Made by a program: the position numbers and the translations under genes | DNA from: Woronichinia naegeliana WA131 | GTDB taxonomy: Bacteria > Cyanobacteriota > Cyanobacteriia > Cyanobacteriales > Microcystaceae | Length of the DNA stretch: 64,000 nucleotides | Reading direction: 5' to 3' | Assembly: GCA_025370055.1 (NCBI GenBank) | Contig: CP073041.1 | Span: 1,364,001-1,428,000, forward strand | The notes under the pieces: model-generated | The model's input: only the letters and a program-made list of their open reading frames with translations | The model's database searches: none | Told to the model about the DNA's origin: nothing | Shown: positions 8,128 to 17,206 of the stretch, piece after piece | Layout: the number at the start of each line of letters is the position of its first letter | Numbering within the stretch: the first letter of the stretch is position 1

Positions 8128-9441
8128 TTATTGAATCTTAATCGCAACAGTAACTTCAAGATTAGTAAAAGCTTTGACTTTACGACTACTAATCGGATCT
8201 AGTAATACTTTAACCTCAACAATTCGTGCATCGGTGGCCGCAGTGGGATCGGTATTTAAGACCTTATTTTTATAAATTTGTAAGCCAATTTCCTCGACTT
8301 GACCGATCGCCTCTTCGGTGAAAGCATCACTGGTAATCACAGCCTTTTGTCCGATTTTTAGGCGTTTAACATCTGTTTCATAGACTTCAGCCACTGCCAC
8401 CATTTGAGCCGTTTGACCCAGATCCACAATGCCATCATTGCCGACAATTTCTCCGTCCCAGCTATGGATCTTCAGAATTTGGCCATGACGGGGCGATCGC
8501 ACATAGGCTAAATCTAAATCGGCTTGAGCCTTTTTAACCGCAGCCTGAGCCGCATTGACTTCTGCCAGAGCCGTTTGTACATCAACGGGACGGACTTCTG
8601 CCACCTTATCCAGAGTAGAACGAGCTTCATTAATTTGCTGTTGACCCGTGCGTTCAATTCGTTCCAAAGCGGCCTTGGCTTCGTTTATTTGTTGCTGACC
8701 GGTGGCTTGAGTACGAACCAAATTAGCTTTGGCTTCTGCTAATTGCTGACGACTGGTTTCTAGGACTAAACCTTTATTGTCATAGATGGAAGCTGAAACC
8801 GCTCCCTCCTCGTTTAATTGCCGATAACGCTGATATTCTGCCTGGGCATTGGCTAATTCTGCCTCTAACTTACGAATAGCAGCTTTTTGCGCCGCCACAT
8901 CTCCCGCTAACTGTTCCTCTAAACGATTTAAGGTAGCCTGCTGAGTCGCTTTATCGCCTCGCCATTGAGCTTGTAGGCGTTCAATCGTGGACTGTTGTGC
9001 TCCAATTTCTCCTGTTTTGGCTCCTGCTTTCACCTGGGCTAACTTAGCTTGATTAACTCGTACCTGTTCCTGAGCCTGTTCTAATTCAGCTTGTAGGCGA
9101 TCGCGGCTATCGAGAATAGCGATAATTTGACCTTTTTTGACGGTATCTCCCTGTTTAACCTGTAATTGGGCAATGCGATTACCACTACTGGAGGCTGCGA
9201 TTTTAATTACTTCTCCCTTTGGTTCCAATCGGCCTAAGGCGACAACCGTTTTCGCCACCATCATTTGAGCCGGAGAACTGGCCACAGACTTCGATTCACT
9301 TTCTTTGGTTTGGTTCAGGTTAAAGACAATCAAGCCAGTGGCCGCGATCGCACCTATTACACCAAGGGTAATGACTCCCTGCCCTAGAAATTTAGGCAGT
9401 ATTTTGGTTAAAGGATTTTTGGACGGTTCGATGGATTGCAT
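8128..9441 (-). CDS. devB: DevB/HlyD-type membrane fusion protein
   Basis: A 437-residue periplasmic adaptor. It has one N-terminal membrane helix (about 18-42), a biotinyl-lipoyl-like half motif (GRLEPKGEVIKIAASSSGNRIAQLQVKQGDTVKKGQ), a long alpha-helical hairpin rich in Ala/Gln/Glu with repeated QQQINEAKA-type units (about 105-300), and a C-terminal beta-barrel. This is the DevB architecture that links the DevC permease to the outer membrane. It is the first gene of the operon, divergent from the padR gene, so PadR control from the 9442-9572 gap is likely. Confidence 0.88.
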   Translation of the reverse strand: MQSIEPSKNPLTKILPKFLGQGVITLGVIGAIAATGLIVFNLNQTKESESKSVASSPAQMMVAKTVVALGRLEPKGEVIKIAASSSGNRIAQLQVKQGDTVKKGQIIAILDSRDRLQAELEQAQEQVRVNQAKLAQVKAGAKTGEIGAQQSTIERLQAQWRGDKATQQATLNRLEEQLAGDVAAQKAAIRKLEAELANAQAEYQRYRQLNEEGAVSASIYDNKGLVLETSRQQLAEAKANLVRTQATGQQQINEAKAALERIERTGQQQINEARSTLDKVAEVRPVDVQTALAEVNAAQAAVKKAQADLDLAYVRSPRHGQILKIHSWDGEIVGNDGIVDLGQTAQMVAVAEVYETDVKRLKIGQKAVITSDAFTEEAIGQVEEIGLQIYKNKVLNTDPTAATDARIVEVKVLLDPISSRKVKAFTNLEVTVAIKIQ

Positions 9442-9530
9442 AGGGTTAGTACCTAATCACGAGGGCAAGAAGAGTAATAATGTCGGATAATGCTTATGCA
9501 AAAAAATGAATATAAAATTAGGATAACAAT

Positions 9531-9555
9531 AATGTATATTAAACAAAATGTATAT
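9531..9555. promoter_or_regulatory. candidate PadR operator, direct repeat AATGTATAT
   Basis: Two exact copies of AATGTATAT lie 16 bp apart (9531-9539 and 9547-9555) in the 131-bp gap between devB and padR, just ahead of the padR ribosome binding site (AAGGAG, 9559-9564). PadR regulators commonly bind ATGT-containing sites near their own promoter and control a divergent transporter operon. The repeat is seen; the regulatory role is inferred. Confidence 0.45.
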
Positions 9556-9572
9556 GTCAAGGAGAAATTTTA

Positions 9573-10115
9573 ATGGCTCTATCCCACGCACTACTGGCAA
9601 GTCTTTTAGTAGATGGCCCCTGTAGTGGCTACGATATGGTGAAACGATTTGATGAAAAAATTAGTTGTTATTGGATGGCTTCCCACCAACAGGTTTACAA
9701 GGCGTTGCGTGAATTAGAGTCCCAGGGCTGGGTCAGTTCAGAAACCATTACCCAAACCCGTCGCCCCAACAAAAATATCTACAGCATCACGAGGGACGGA
9801 ACGGAACAATTAGCCCATTGGGTGCTGACTCCCAGTGAACCAACGACGATTCGTGAAGATTTGATGATTAAAACCCAGGTTGGCTTTCTGGTACCGCGTC
9901 CTGCCATTATTGAGGAGTTAAAGCGTCGTCACGGCATTCATTTAACCAATTTAGAAGTACTAAAAACCATTGAACAGCAAGAGTTCCCTGACCTCCCATC
10001 CCTTACCATTGAAGCCAAATTTCATTATCTAACTCTGCGACGCGGCATTCGTTTTGAGTCCGATTGGGTTGCCTGGTGTGAAGAGGCGATCGCTTTTATT
10101 GAAGCTCATGATTAA
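9573..10115 (+). CDS. PadR family transcriptional regulator
   Basis: A 180-residue regulator with the PadR winged helix at the N-terminus: MALSHALLASLLVDGPCSGYDM, then SHQQVYKALRELESQGWVSSE and a wing with YSITRDGTEQLAHWV. A C-terminal helical dimerisation domain (Vir_act_alpha_C type) follows at about residues 95-175. An AAGGAGAA ribosome binding site precedes the ATG. It is transcribed away from devBC, the usual arrangement for a local repressor of an efflux or export operon. The inducer is unknown. Confidence 0.88.
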   Translation: MALSHALLASLLVDGPCSGYDMVKRFDEKISCYWMASHQQVYKALRELESQGWVSSETITQTRRPNKNIYSITRDGTEQLAHWVLTPSEPTTIREDLMIKTQVGFLVPRPAIIEELKRRHGIHLTNLEVLKTIEQQEFPDLPSLTIEAKFHYLTLRRGIRFESDWVAWCEEAIAFIEAHD

Positions 10116-10187
10116 AGACAGGGGCTTTAGGGTTTTGCTGCCACTCTCAATTACAAACAGGACAATGACAATCGCTCGTGCCTTAGA

Positions 10188-10225
10188 CTTTAGATAAATT
10201 TTAAAACTTTAGATAAATTTTAAAA
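10188..10225. repeat. perfect 19-bp tandem duplication
   Basis: The 19-mer CTTTAGATAAATTTTAAAA occurs twice head to tail (10188-10206 and 10207-10225), 53 bp upstream of the FkbM gene. It is AT-rich and could contribute a promoter or a regulator site, or be a replication-slippage product. No other copy was noticed. Confidence 0.8.
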
Positions 10226-10278
10226 ATATCATCTTTACAGGTAATATTAAGGATATTGAAATAAAAAAAGTCCCACCT

Positions 10279-11088
10279 ATGAGCCACTTACAATCGCGGC
10301 CAATTGCAATTATTGCTCGCAAGTTGTTTGCATTGTTTGGAGCAGATTACGAAGCCTTTCGGTACCAGAGCTTTGTTTTACAAAAGCAATGTGAGAAATT
10401 TGCGCGAAAAATATTTGAGCCGATGGGTATAGATTATTGGTCTAAGCCAGCCATATTTGACATGGACAATAAACTTCAAAAATATTTGTCCTATTCTAAT
10501 GGTTTTTTCATCGAAGCCGGTGCAAATAATGGCTTTGATCAAAGCAATACTTACTATCTGGAAAAATTTAAAAATTGGCAAGGAGTTCTCATTGAGCCAA
10601 TTCCAGAATTGTATGAACAATGTGTTGCTGAACGTACTCAGTCCCGGGTTTTTAATTGTGCTTTGGTTTCTCAAGACTACGATCAACCGACCTTAAAAAT
10701 GAAATACATAGGCTTAATGTCAATGGTTAGTGGTCTTTTTCAAGACAAAGAGAAAGAAAAAGTACACGTTGAGGTGGGAGTGAAGATTCAAGGCAAACTC
10801 TCCACTTACGAAATTGAAGTGCCTGCACGGACTTTAACGTCAATTTTGGAGCAAGTTGGGGCAGAAAATATAGATTTTTTCTCCTTGGATGTAGAGCAAT
10901 TTGAATTAGAGGTTTTAAAAGGTTTAGACTTAAGTAGATATCGTCCTAAGTATTTTTTAATTGAAACTAATCAGAAACAAAGTATTGATGATTATCTGGA
11001 AAATTATTATGTCCAAATCGATCAATTAACTTTTCATGATTATCTCTATCAAAGAAAAGACGATTTGTCTGATAATTGCCCATCTTAA
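10279..11088 (+). CDS. FkbM family methyltransferase
   Basis: A 269-residue SAM-dependent methyltransferase of the FkbM type. The SAM-binding part is NGFFIEAGANNGFDQSNTYYLEKF, followed by the acidic strand-2 end VLIEPIPELYEQC. The FkbM C-terminal signature is IDFFSLDVEQFELEVLKGLD, with YFLIETN after it. Family members O-methylate sugars or polyketides. Here it precedes a flippase and a glycosyltransferase-like protein, which points to methylation of a surface glycan. Confidence 0.85.
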   Translation: MSHLQSRPIAIIARKLFALFGADYEAFRYQSFVLQKQCEKFARKIFEPMGIDYWSKPAIFDMDNKLQKYLSYSNGFFIEAGANNGFDQSNTYYLEKFKNWQGVLIEPIPELYEQCVAERTQSRVFNCALVSQDYDQPTLKMKYIGLMSMVSGLFQDKEKEKVHVEVGVKIQGKLSTYEIEVPARTLTSILEQVGAENIDFFSLDVEQFELEVLKGLDLSRYRPKYFLIETNQKQSIDDYLENYYVQIDQLTFHDYLYQRKDDLSDNCPS

Positions 11089-11123
11089 AAAAAGAAGGAA
11101 GAAGTTAGGGAAGATCAATAAAT

Positions 11124-12479
11124 ATGAAAAATTATTTGTATCTGGTTGGTAAGAAAGTCAGTCCTGGATTATATAAAATTTTTAAGAATTTTAGTTGGTT
11201 GTTGGCTGAAAGGCTATTAACCATGATGATCGCCTTAACCATTGGCATTTATTCGATTAGATATTTAGGCGTTAGGGATTTTGGCTTGCTCAGTTATGTC
11301 ATTAGCTTTGTAGGAATTTTTGATGTCATTGCCAGATTAGGTCTAGATTCAATTGTGGTTAGAAATTTAGTAAGAGAAGATAGTTTAACCAATCAATTAC
11401 TAGGAACATCTTGGGTTTTAAAAATAATATCAATTGCTACAATTGGACTCATAAGTATTCTTTCTCTTTTAAGCTTTAGTGATAACCAAGAAACTAAGTG
11501 GCTAGCAGTTATTATTGTATGCAGTTTAATTTTTAATGCTTTTGACGTAATTGACTTTTGGTTTCAAGCTAAATTATTGTCTCAATCAATGGTAATTGTC
11601 AGGACGATACAGATAACCATTAATTCAATTCTCAAGCTTATTTTTATTTATTTAAAATTGTCTGTATTTGCCTTTGCATTTTTATTTATTATTGACGGAC
11701 TTATCAAAACAGTCGGGATGATCATTGCTTATCGTCAACAAAAATATTCATTAAGCCAATGGCGGTTTAGTTTACCTCTTGCAAAAAAACTGTTAAGTGA
11801 TTCTTGGCCTCTCATTTTATCCTCTGTAATGGTAACAATTTATGTCAGAATTGATCAGGTAATGTTAGGGATAATGGCTGATCAAAAGGCAGTGGGAATT
11901 TATGCCGCAGCAATTCGGTTTTCTGAAATTTGGTACTTTATTCCAGTAATTATTTGCTCATCTGTATTTCCAGCTATTCTTAAAGCAAAAATACAAAGTC
12001 AGTCTCTTTATTCTCAGCGATTACAGCAACTCTATGATCTGTTGACATGGATTTCTTTAATCATTGGTTTATGTGTTTGTTTATCTGCCTATCCTGCGGT
12101 AAATTTTCTGCTTGGTCAAGCCTATCATCAATCCGCCACTATTTTGATTTTGCATATTTGGGCTTTACCTTTTGTGTTTTTAGGTGTAGGTCGTAATCAA
12201 TTACTTGTAGCTGAAAATTTGACCCATTTTAGTTTCTGGACTACTGCCCTAGGCGCTATTTCTAATATTCTGCTGAATCTATTCTTGATTCCTACTTACC
12301 AAGGCATCGGAGCCGCGATCGCCACTGTCATCTCCTATGGTATTGCTGCCTATTTTAGCTGCTTATTATACCGTCCTATTCATCCAACTTTCTGGATGTT
12401 AACCAAAGCTCTATTGATTCCTTTTAGGGTTCAGCAAAATTTAATTTATCTTCGTCAAATTAGAAAATTATTTGGTTGA
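11124..12479 (+). CDS. Wzx-like polysaccharide flippase (MATE/PST superfamily)
   Basis: A 451-residue integral membrane protein with 12 or more predicted helices. The N-terminal motif NFSWLLAERLLTMMIALTIGIYSIRYLG, followed by RDFGLLSYVISFVGIFDVIARLGLDSIVVRNLV, is typical of the O-antigen/teichoic-acid flippase family. It would move lipid-linked oligosaccharide across the cytoplasmic membrane. It starts 35 bp after the FkbM gene, so they are likely co-transcribed. Confidence 0.85.
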   Translation: MKNYLYLVGKKVSPGLYKIFKNFSWLLAERLLTMMIALTIGIYSIRYLGVRDFGLLSYVISFVGIFDVIARLGLDSIVVRNLVREDSLTNQLLGTSWVLKIISIATIGLISILSLLSFSDNQETKWLAVIIVCSLIFNAFDVIDFWFQAKLLSQSMVIVRTIQITINSILKLIFIYLKLSVFAFAFLFIIDGLIKTVGMIIAYRQQKYSLSQWRFSLPLAKKLLSDSWPLILSSVMVTIYVRIDQVMLGIMADQKAVGIYAAAIRFSEIWYFIPVIICSSVFPAILKAKIQSQSLYSQRLQQLYDLLTWISLIIGLCVCLSAYPAVNFLLGQAYHQSATILILHIWALPFVFLGVGRNQLLVAENLTHFSFWTTALGAISNILLNLFLIPTYQGIGAAIATVISYGIAAYFSCLLYRPIHPTFWMLTKALLIPFRVQQNLIYLRQIRKLFG

Positions 12480-12588
12480 GATAGAAAGCTTGCACAAAAA
12501 ATTAAAATTCGACAATACAAGTATCTAAAGTGTTACGTTATATGTGTTATAATCATAAAAAATCACTCATAATCATAAAAATCAACCG

Positions 12589-13509
12589 ATGAATCAAGAT
12601 ACAAAAATCGTTTTTATCCATAGAGGATATCGATGGTACCTTCCCTATGCTCTCTATCAAGCCAATTTCGCTAGCCCAAATTCTGAGGTTGTCCTGATTG
12701 GCGATAACTCAAACTTTAAGGGGATTCAAATTGAACCCTTAGATAAAATTCAAAGTGAGAAAATACAAAAATTTAAGCAATGCTACTCTCATCGGTCAAC
12801 TAATAAAGAAAGTTTTGAATTATTCTGTTGGCTACGATGGTTTTATTTGCTAGAGTATATGTATCAAAATAAGGTTTCTTCTGTCCTACATCTTGACTCG
12901 GATGTCCTTCTTTATAGCTCAATTGAAGAGATAAGCAACTGTTATGGTCATCTAAACTGGGAATGTGGTTTATCTATTCCCAAGCAGGACTCAAATTCTT
13001 TTACCTGGAGTGCTTCAGGGCATATTAGTTATTGGACTATTACGGCTTTAGAAGATTTCTGTAACCTGACGATCGCTAGTTTTAGTGAGCGTGAATATTT
13101 AGAAAAATATCAAAAAAAGTGGGATTGGCATTTATCTCAGAATAAGCCTGGCGGGATATGCGATATGACTACTCTTTACCTCTTTTGGGAGGCCAATCAA
13201 AATCGGATTATAAACATGGCTAAAAGCAAGCAATCAAACGTTTTTGATCATAATATGAATATCGCTTCTAATTATGAAAATCCCCAGTATATCACCGAGT
13301 CTGGTATTAAGAAAGTACATTTTGTCAATGGTCATCCTTTCCTTGTTCCCATTAATCAAACAGAAGCTCTAGATCGCGCCCATGCCTTACACTTTCAGGG
13401 GGGAGCGAAGAGATATATTCGGGATTTTTATACAGGCCCATCTTTCCCAGGCAAAACCTATGCAGATACTCTCTTTTTCCTCCAATCTATCAAGGCTAAA
13501 TTGCCATGA
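12589..13509 (+). CDS. putative GT-A type glycosyltransferase
   Basis: A 306-residue soluble protein. A Rossmann-like start (KIVFIHRGYRWYLPYALYQA, then SEVVLIGDNSN) is followed by a DxD-type motif in VSSVLHLDSDVLLYSS at about residues 99-114, as in nucleotide-sugar-binding GT-A enzymes. Later GGICDMTTLYLFWEAN and VHFVNGHPFL segments could hold the acceptor side. I cannot name the family. Position after an FkbM methyltransferase and a flippase supports glycan assembly. Its end is 32 bp from the convergent ribE. Confidence 0.6.
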   Translation: MNQDTKIVFIHRGYRWYLPYALYQANFASPNSEVVLIGDNSNFKGIQIEPLDKIQSEKIQKFKQCYSHRSTNKESFELFCWLRWFYLLEYMYQNKVSSVLHLDSDVLLYSSIEEISNCYGHLNWECGLSIPKQDSNSFTWSASGHISYWTITALEDFCNLTIASFSEREYLEKYQKKWDWHLSQNKPGGICDMTTLYLFWEANQNRIINMAKSKQSNVFDHNMNIASNYENPQYITESGIKKVHFVNGHPFLVPINQTEALDRAHALHFQGGAKRYIRDFYTGPSFPGKTYADTLFFLQSIKAKLP

Positions 13510-13541
13510 TAATCACCTTTCAATCTTTTTTTCTGACTATC

Positions 13542-14228
13542 TTAGGCATAACCATGTTCTGCCAAAAAGTCTAGACTAATCTCTGTTTCTCGGTGGGCGG
13601 ATTGATGATAACCCAATAATTTTTCGACATATTTACCTAAAATATCGCCTTCTAAATTGACCCAATCCCCAGGTTTTAAATACTGTAAATTAGTTTCGTG
13701 ATAGGTATGGGGAATGACCGCAACGGTGAACCAGTTTCCCTGGCGATCGCCGTTAGCAATGGTTAAACTGATGCCATTAATACTAATACTACCCTTAGAG
13801 ACGAGATAACGGGCCAAATAACTTTGCCATTGGGCTTGGAGTTCAGTCGGAGCCGTAAAGGTTAATTCCCAAGCATTCTCAGTGGCGCTCGCCTGGCTTA
13901 AAGCACCAATCCCATCCACATGACCGGTTACAAAATGGCCACCAATTTTTCCTCCCACTCGTAAGGATGTTTCAATATTGACATAGCTGGCCTTCTGACT
14001 GGCTTGGCCCAAAGTACTGCGATGCAGGGTTTCTGGGGAAACATCGGCAATAAATCCGTCGCTGGTAATGGTTTCTGTGGTCAGACAAACCCCATCCACT
14101 GCCACACTATCCCCGATCGCCAAATCTGAGAGAATATAGGTTGAAATGGCTGAAGAGAGAACAATTTGTAAGCGATTTTGTGGCAGGGAACGCAGTTGGC
14201 CCAAACCTTGAATAATGCCTGTAAACAC
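13542..14228 (-). CDS. ribE: riboflavin synthase alpha chain
   Basis: A 228-residue riboflavin synthase that dismutates two 6,7-dimethyl-8-ribityllumazine molecules to riboflavin. The two lumazine-binding repeats are visible: an N-terminal MFTGIIQGLGQL with DSVAVDGVCLT, and a second barrel with KIGGHFVTGHVDGIG and KGSISINGISLTIAN. The normal family length is about 200-230. It follows cpcE by 42 bp on the same strand and probably belongs to the gun4-cpcE-ribE transcript, grouping tetrapyrrole, bilin and flavin functions. Confidence 0.93.
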   Translation of the reverse strand: MFTGIIQGLGQLRSLPQNRLQIVLSSAISTYILSDLAIGDSVAVDGVCLTTETITSDGFIADVSPETLHRSTLGQASQKASYVNIETSLRVGGKIGGHFVTGHVDGIGALSQASATENAWELTFTAPTELQAQWQSYLARYLVSKGSISINGISLTIANGDRQGNWFTVAVIPHTYHETNLQYLKPGDWVNLEGDILGKYVEKLLGYHQSAHRETEISLDFLAEHGYA

Positions 14229-14270
14229 GGTATTGAGGTTGAATAAAGGGAGTGTATTAGACGAAACTAG

Positions 14271-15098
14271 CTAGAGCAATTCGTCCATCAGGGTCATAAC
14301 TTGTACCGTCGCTGGTGATAATAAAGATTCTTCAGAATGTTGGTCTCGATAGCGTTCCCAGAGGTTTTTAATGGCAATTAATTTCAAACTATTTTCCGCT
14401 AATGTAGCCGCGATCGCCGTTGCCCCAGGCAGATAACCCGTTGCTCCCAGATCCATCATGGCCGAGCGTCGTAATTGTAAATCCTTACCCTGTAAAGCTG
14501 AGATTAGACGTTCAGCATAAACAGTGTTTTGGGTTAACTGATAGAGAGAACGGGCGGCTGCATATTGTACCTTTGGGGAAAAATGCTCTAGAAAGGGTTC
14601 GATTAGGGAACGAGCCTCTTGGGCCTGTAGTTCTCCCAAGGCTTCTAAAATGGCTTCGTAGGGTTGGGCTAAATGGGGTTTATCGGCAACTTTTTGGGCC
14701 GCTTCTAATCCACCTTGGAGTAACTCAGCTAGGGGGGCGATCGCCCTAGAATCCTTCAGTTGGGCCAGGGCATAGGCTGCCGATTCCCGCACATAGTAAT
14801 CCTCACAGTTCAAGGTCTGAATCAGGTCAGGCACTACCGTGAGATTGCCCAGTTTACCGAGAGCCTTGGCAGCATTGCGTCGCAAGGGATAGCCCCCATC
14901 CGGCGATCGATCCGTTTCATCCTGCAAAGCTTCCAGCAGAGCCGTGATCACAATCGGTTCTTTCACCTGAAACCGTCCAATCCACCAAGCCGCATAGTAA
15001 CGCGCACTGGGATCTTCTTTTTGTTGCAAATTGGCGATCGCTTGGCTGGCCGTATAGGCAGGATTAACTACTTCCAACTCAGTATTCATTGTACTCAA
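14271..15098 (-). CDS. cpcE: phycocyanobilin lyase subunit alpha (CpcE)
   Basis: A 275-residue HEAT-repeat protein that closely resembles CpcE, which with CpcF attaches phycocyanobilin to Cys84 of the phycocyanin alpha subunit. Diagnostic parts are DPSARYYAAWWIGRFQV, TDRSPDGGYPLRRNAAKALG and DYYVRESAAYALAQL, with about five HEAT units following. In many cyanobacteria cpcE sits in the cpcBAC operon or beside cpcF. Here it is between gun4 (15 bp upstream) and ribE, so pairing with CpcF must occur in trans. Confidence 0.88.
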   Translation of the reverse strand: MSTMNTELEVVNPAYTASQAIANLQQKEDPSARYYAAWWIGRFQVKEPIVITALLEALQDETDRSPDGGYPLRRNAAKALGKLGNLTVVPDLIQTLNCEDYYVRESAAYALAQLKDSRAIAPLAELLQGGLEAAQKVADKPHLAQPYEAILEALGELQAQEARSLIEPFLEHFSPKVQYAAARSLYQLTQNTVYAERLISALQGKDLQLRRSAMMDLGATGYLPGATAIAATLAENSLKLIAIKNLWERYRDQHSEESLLSPATVQVMTLMDELL

Positions 15099-15113
15099 CT
15101 ATTAATTCACCTT

Positions 15114-15872
15114 TTACCAATTACGTTCGGCCCAAACCGGATGGGAAAATAAAGAAGCTGCGACTCGTACCCCCCGCAGTTGATTCAATAACGGTAAATG
15201 TCCCACCGGAGCCGTTAAAGCCCAGATAAAGCCATGAGGATATTTTGTCCAACTATTGCCGTTTTTCCAGCCGATCTTGGGCCAAAGTTTCACAAAATCC
15301 TTACCCAGGGATAGCCAGAGTTTACGTTGTACCGAAAAGCCAAATCGTCCTTCCGAATGAACCCACCAGAGCGAATTAATGGTGTGTAAATCCACAGCCG
15401 AAAACTGTTCAACTTCCGTAAAGTATAACCATTTGCGTTGAATCGCTCCCGAACCAGCTAATTCACAGAGCTTTTCACGGGTCAGATTATCTGCCAATTC
15501 AAATTCCTGACGAGCGAGGGCAATCTGTAGGAGACGATAATCAATCTGGGCGGAAGATTCGAGGGGAACGACTCCATCGGGATAATGCTCTGCTAAAAAG
15601 CTCTGAACCTTAGTGTCATCCAGAGCATAAAGACTTTGATAGATTTTCCCCATAACGAGATTAGGAACGGGGGGGGAATGGCTCGCTAGATAGTCTAGCA
15701 AAACCTGCCATCCTGCTTCTCCCAATGTGGCTAGTTTGCCAATAGACTGAAGCTGATTTTTCTCAGATTCGTTAGACAGTTGACTCGCTAACTGCGAGAG
15801 ATCGAGAGTGGAGTCTAGCATCGAAGAGGGGAAAGAATCGGTCATGTTTAGCAATAATGATTTTCTATTCAT
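15114..15872 (-). CDS. gun4: GUN4, Mg-chelatase activator
   Basis: A 252-residue protein with an N-terminal helical-bundle region (about 1-95) and a C-terminal GUN4 domain (about 100-250), as in Synechocystis Sll0558. GUN4 binds protoporphyrin IX and Mg-protoporphyrin and stimulates ChlH. Signature segments are DYRLLQIALARQEFELADNLT, FSAVDLHTINSLWWVHSEGRFGFSVQRKLW and the HGFIWALTAPVGHLP loop. A later Met at 15845 is an alternative start. The coding strand holds a C8 run (about residues 66-68). An IS1-family element lies 43 bp upstream of the start, where the native promoter would be expected. Confidence 0.93.
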   Translation of the reverse strand: MNRKSLLLNMTDSFPSSMLDSTLDLSQLASQLSNESEKNQLQSIGKLATLGEAGWQVLLDYLASHSPPVPNLVMGKIYQSLYALDDTKVQSFLAEHYPDGVVPLESSAQIDYRLLQIALARQEFELADNLTREKLCELAGSGAIQRKWLYFTEVEQFSAVDLHTINSLWWVHSEGRFGFSVQRKLWLSLGKDFVKLWPKIGWKNGNSWTKYPHGFIWALTAPVGHLPLLNQLRGVRVAASLFSHPVWAERNW

Positions 15873-15915
15873 TTATAGTAATGGTTTTTTGGGGATTACT
15901 GCGCCCGGTTAGAAG

Positions 15916-17191
15916 GGTACTGGTATCGTGTGATCAAAGCTAGAAAAAGTTATGGTGTAAGAGTTTGAGAAAATAGAAAATAACTTACGACTGGACATAT
16001 TCCCGTTTTTGTTATACTATTATTATTGTCATTATATTAAAGAAAGGGAAAACGGAAAGCAATGTCAACATTGAATAAAAGCTCAATTGACCTCCTAAGT
16101 GATATTGGCTTACCTCAAGAGAAAGAGGAAGCCTTATTTCAGAAAAACTGCCCTCATTGCTATAGTGAAAAAGTAAAAATACATTCTCATTACCAAACGA
16201 AAGGTAACGGGGAACGTAAAATGTTCATCTGTCAAGAATGTGGTTCTTGTTTTGCTGAGACTTATGGTAGCGTAATCGCTGGCTTAGAAACCCCATTAAG
16301 TGAAATTGTAAAAGTATTAAAAGCCAGAATGGAAGGAATAGGATTAAATGCAGCAGCCCGAGTATTCGGCTACGCAAAAACAACAATATTGAATTGGGAA
16401 AAGAAATTATCAGGATTACAAGAGACATTATTTTTATACGCCTTAGTGAATGAATTTGTTAAATTAGTAATAGAAGGGGATGAACTATACACAAAAGTTG
16501 GAAAAAATAAAGAAGCAAGTGCCTCTGAGGGGTGGACAATCGTGCTCATGGACAGGGCTAGCCGCTTTATTTGGCATTTAAAATGTGGTAAAAAAGAGCA
16601 GAAATTATTTCTAGAAGCAATGATGACGGTAGCGGAATTATTTGAAAGGAGTGCAGAATCTCTCCAGTTATTTACAGATGGAGAAAAGCGATATAGTCAA
16701 CTGCTATTTAATATTTGTCACGAAGTATTAAGGACTGGGAAGCGAGGTCGTCCCACCAAAGTATTACCGAAGGGTATGGTGGTAAGATTAAAAAATAAGA
16801 GTAGTAAACGTCGAGATTCTGAGGGTAAACTAGAGAAAGTAGAAACTCCGAAAACTGAACATCCTGAGACAACAGAAAAACCAGAAGACAAGGATGTTCA
16901 TGCCAACCACGTTGAGGCATTTAATAGTTCTCTACGACGCTATTTAGCCGCCTTTCGTCGTCGAACAAATACTTATGCTAAATCTGTTGTGGGATTACAG
17001 CGAGTGCTAGATATTTTCTGGATGGTTCATAACTTTGTTCGCAGCCATTTTACGACGAAAAAAGTTCCTGCGGTAGCTCTCGGTATAATTCAAAAAGGGT
17101 TAACTTGGGAGGACTTACTCCAAATTCGCCTGATTTGTTGAACCTCTTGTATTGCAACGTTTATAGCTTCTAGCTAGACGATACCAGTGCC
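15916..17191 (+). mobile_element. intact IS1-family insertion sequence, copy 1
   Basis: The element is 1276 bp, bounded by inverted ends GGTACTGGTATCGT (left) and GGCACTGGTATCGT (right end, complement), one mismatch in 14. It is flanked by a perfect 8-bp direct repeat GTTAGAAG (15908-15915 and 17192-17199), the target duplication size of IS1-type elements. It carries one uninterrupted transposase gene. A damaged second copy lies in opposite orientation at 59786-61183. The perfect target duplication indicates a fairly recent, simple insertion. Confidence 0.92.
16062..17141 (+). CDS. IS1-family transposase, single-ORF type
   Basis: A 359-residue transposase. The N-terminal zinc-binding part has C30-x2-C33 (NCPHCYSEKVKIHSHY) and C57-x2-C60 (ICQECGSC). 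It is followed by a helix-turn-helix (NAAARVFGYAKTTILNWEKKL), an RNase H-like core with EGDELYTKVG and LFTDGEKRYS, and the terminal HANHVEAFNSSLRRYLAAF segment that resembles the IS1 InsB C-terminal catalytic region. Unlike classical IS1, no frameshift is needed. It is intact and likely active. Confidence 0.85.
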   Translation: MSTLNKSSIDLLSDIGLPQEKEEALFQKNCPHCYSEKVKIHSHYQTKGNGERKMFICQECGSCFAETYGSVIAGLETPLSEIVKVLKARMEGIGLNAAARVFGYAKTTILNWEKKLSGLQETLFLYALVNEFVKLVIEGDELYTKVGKNKEASASEGWTIVLMDRASRFIWHLKCGKKEQKLFLEAMMTVAELFERSAESLQLFTDGEKRYSQLLFNICHEVLRTGKRGRPTKVLPKGMVVRLKNKSSKRRDSEGKLEKVETPKTEHPETTEKPEDKDVHANHVEAFNSSLRRYLAAFRRRTNTYAKSVVGLQRVLDIFWMVHNFVRSHFTTKKVPAVALGIIQKGLTWEDLLQIRLIC

Positions 17192-17206
17192 GTTAGAAGC
17201 GTTGAC

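Noticed and set aside
14420-15152. Plus-strand open frames opposite cpcE
   Set aside because: They are antisense to a strongly conserved HEAT-repeat gene and have no family resemblance of their own.
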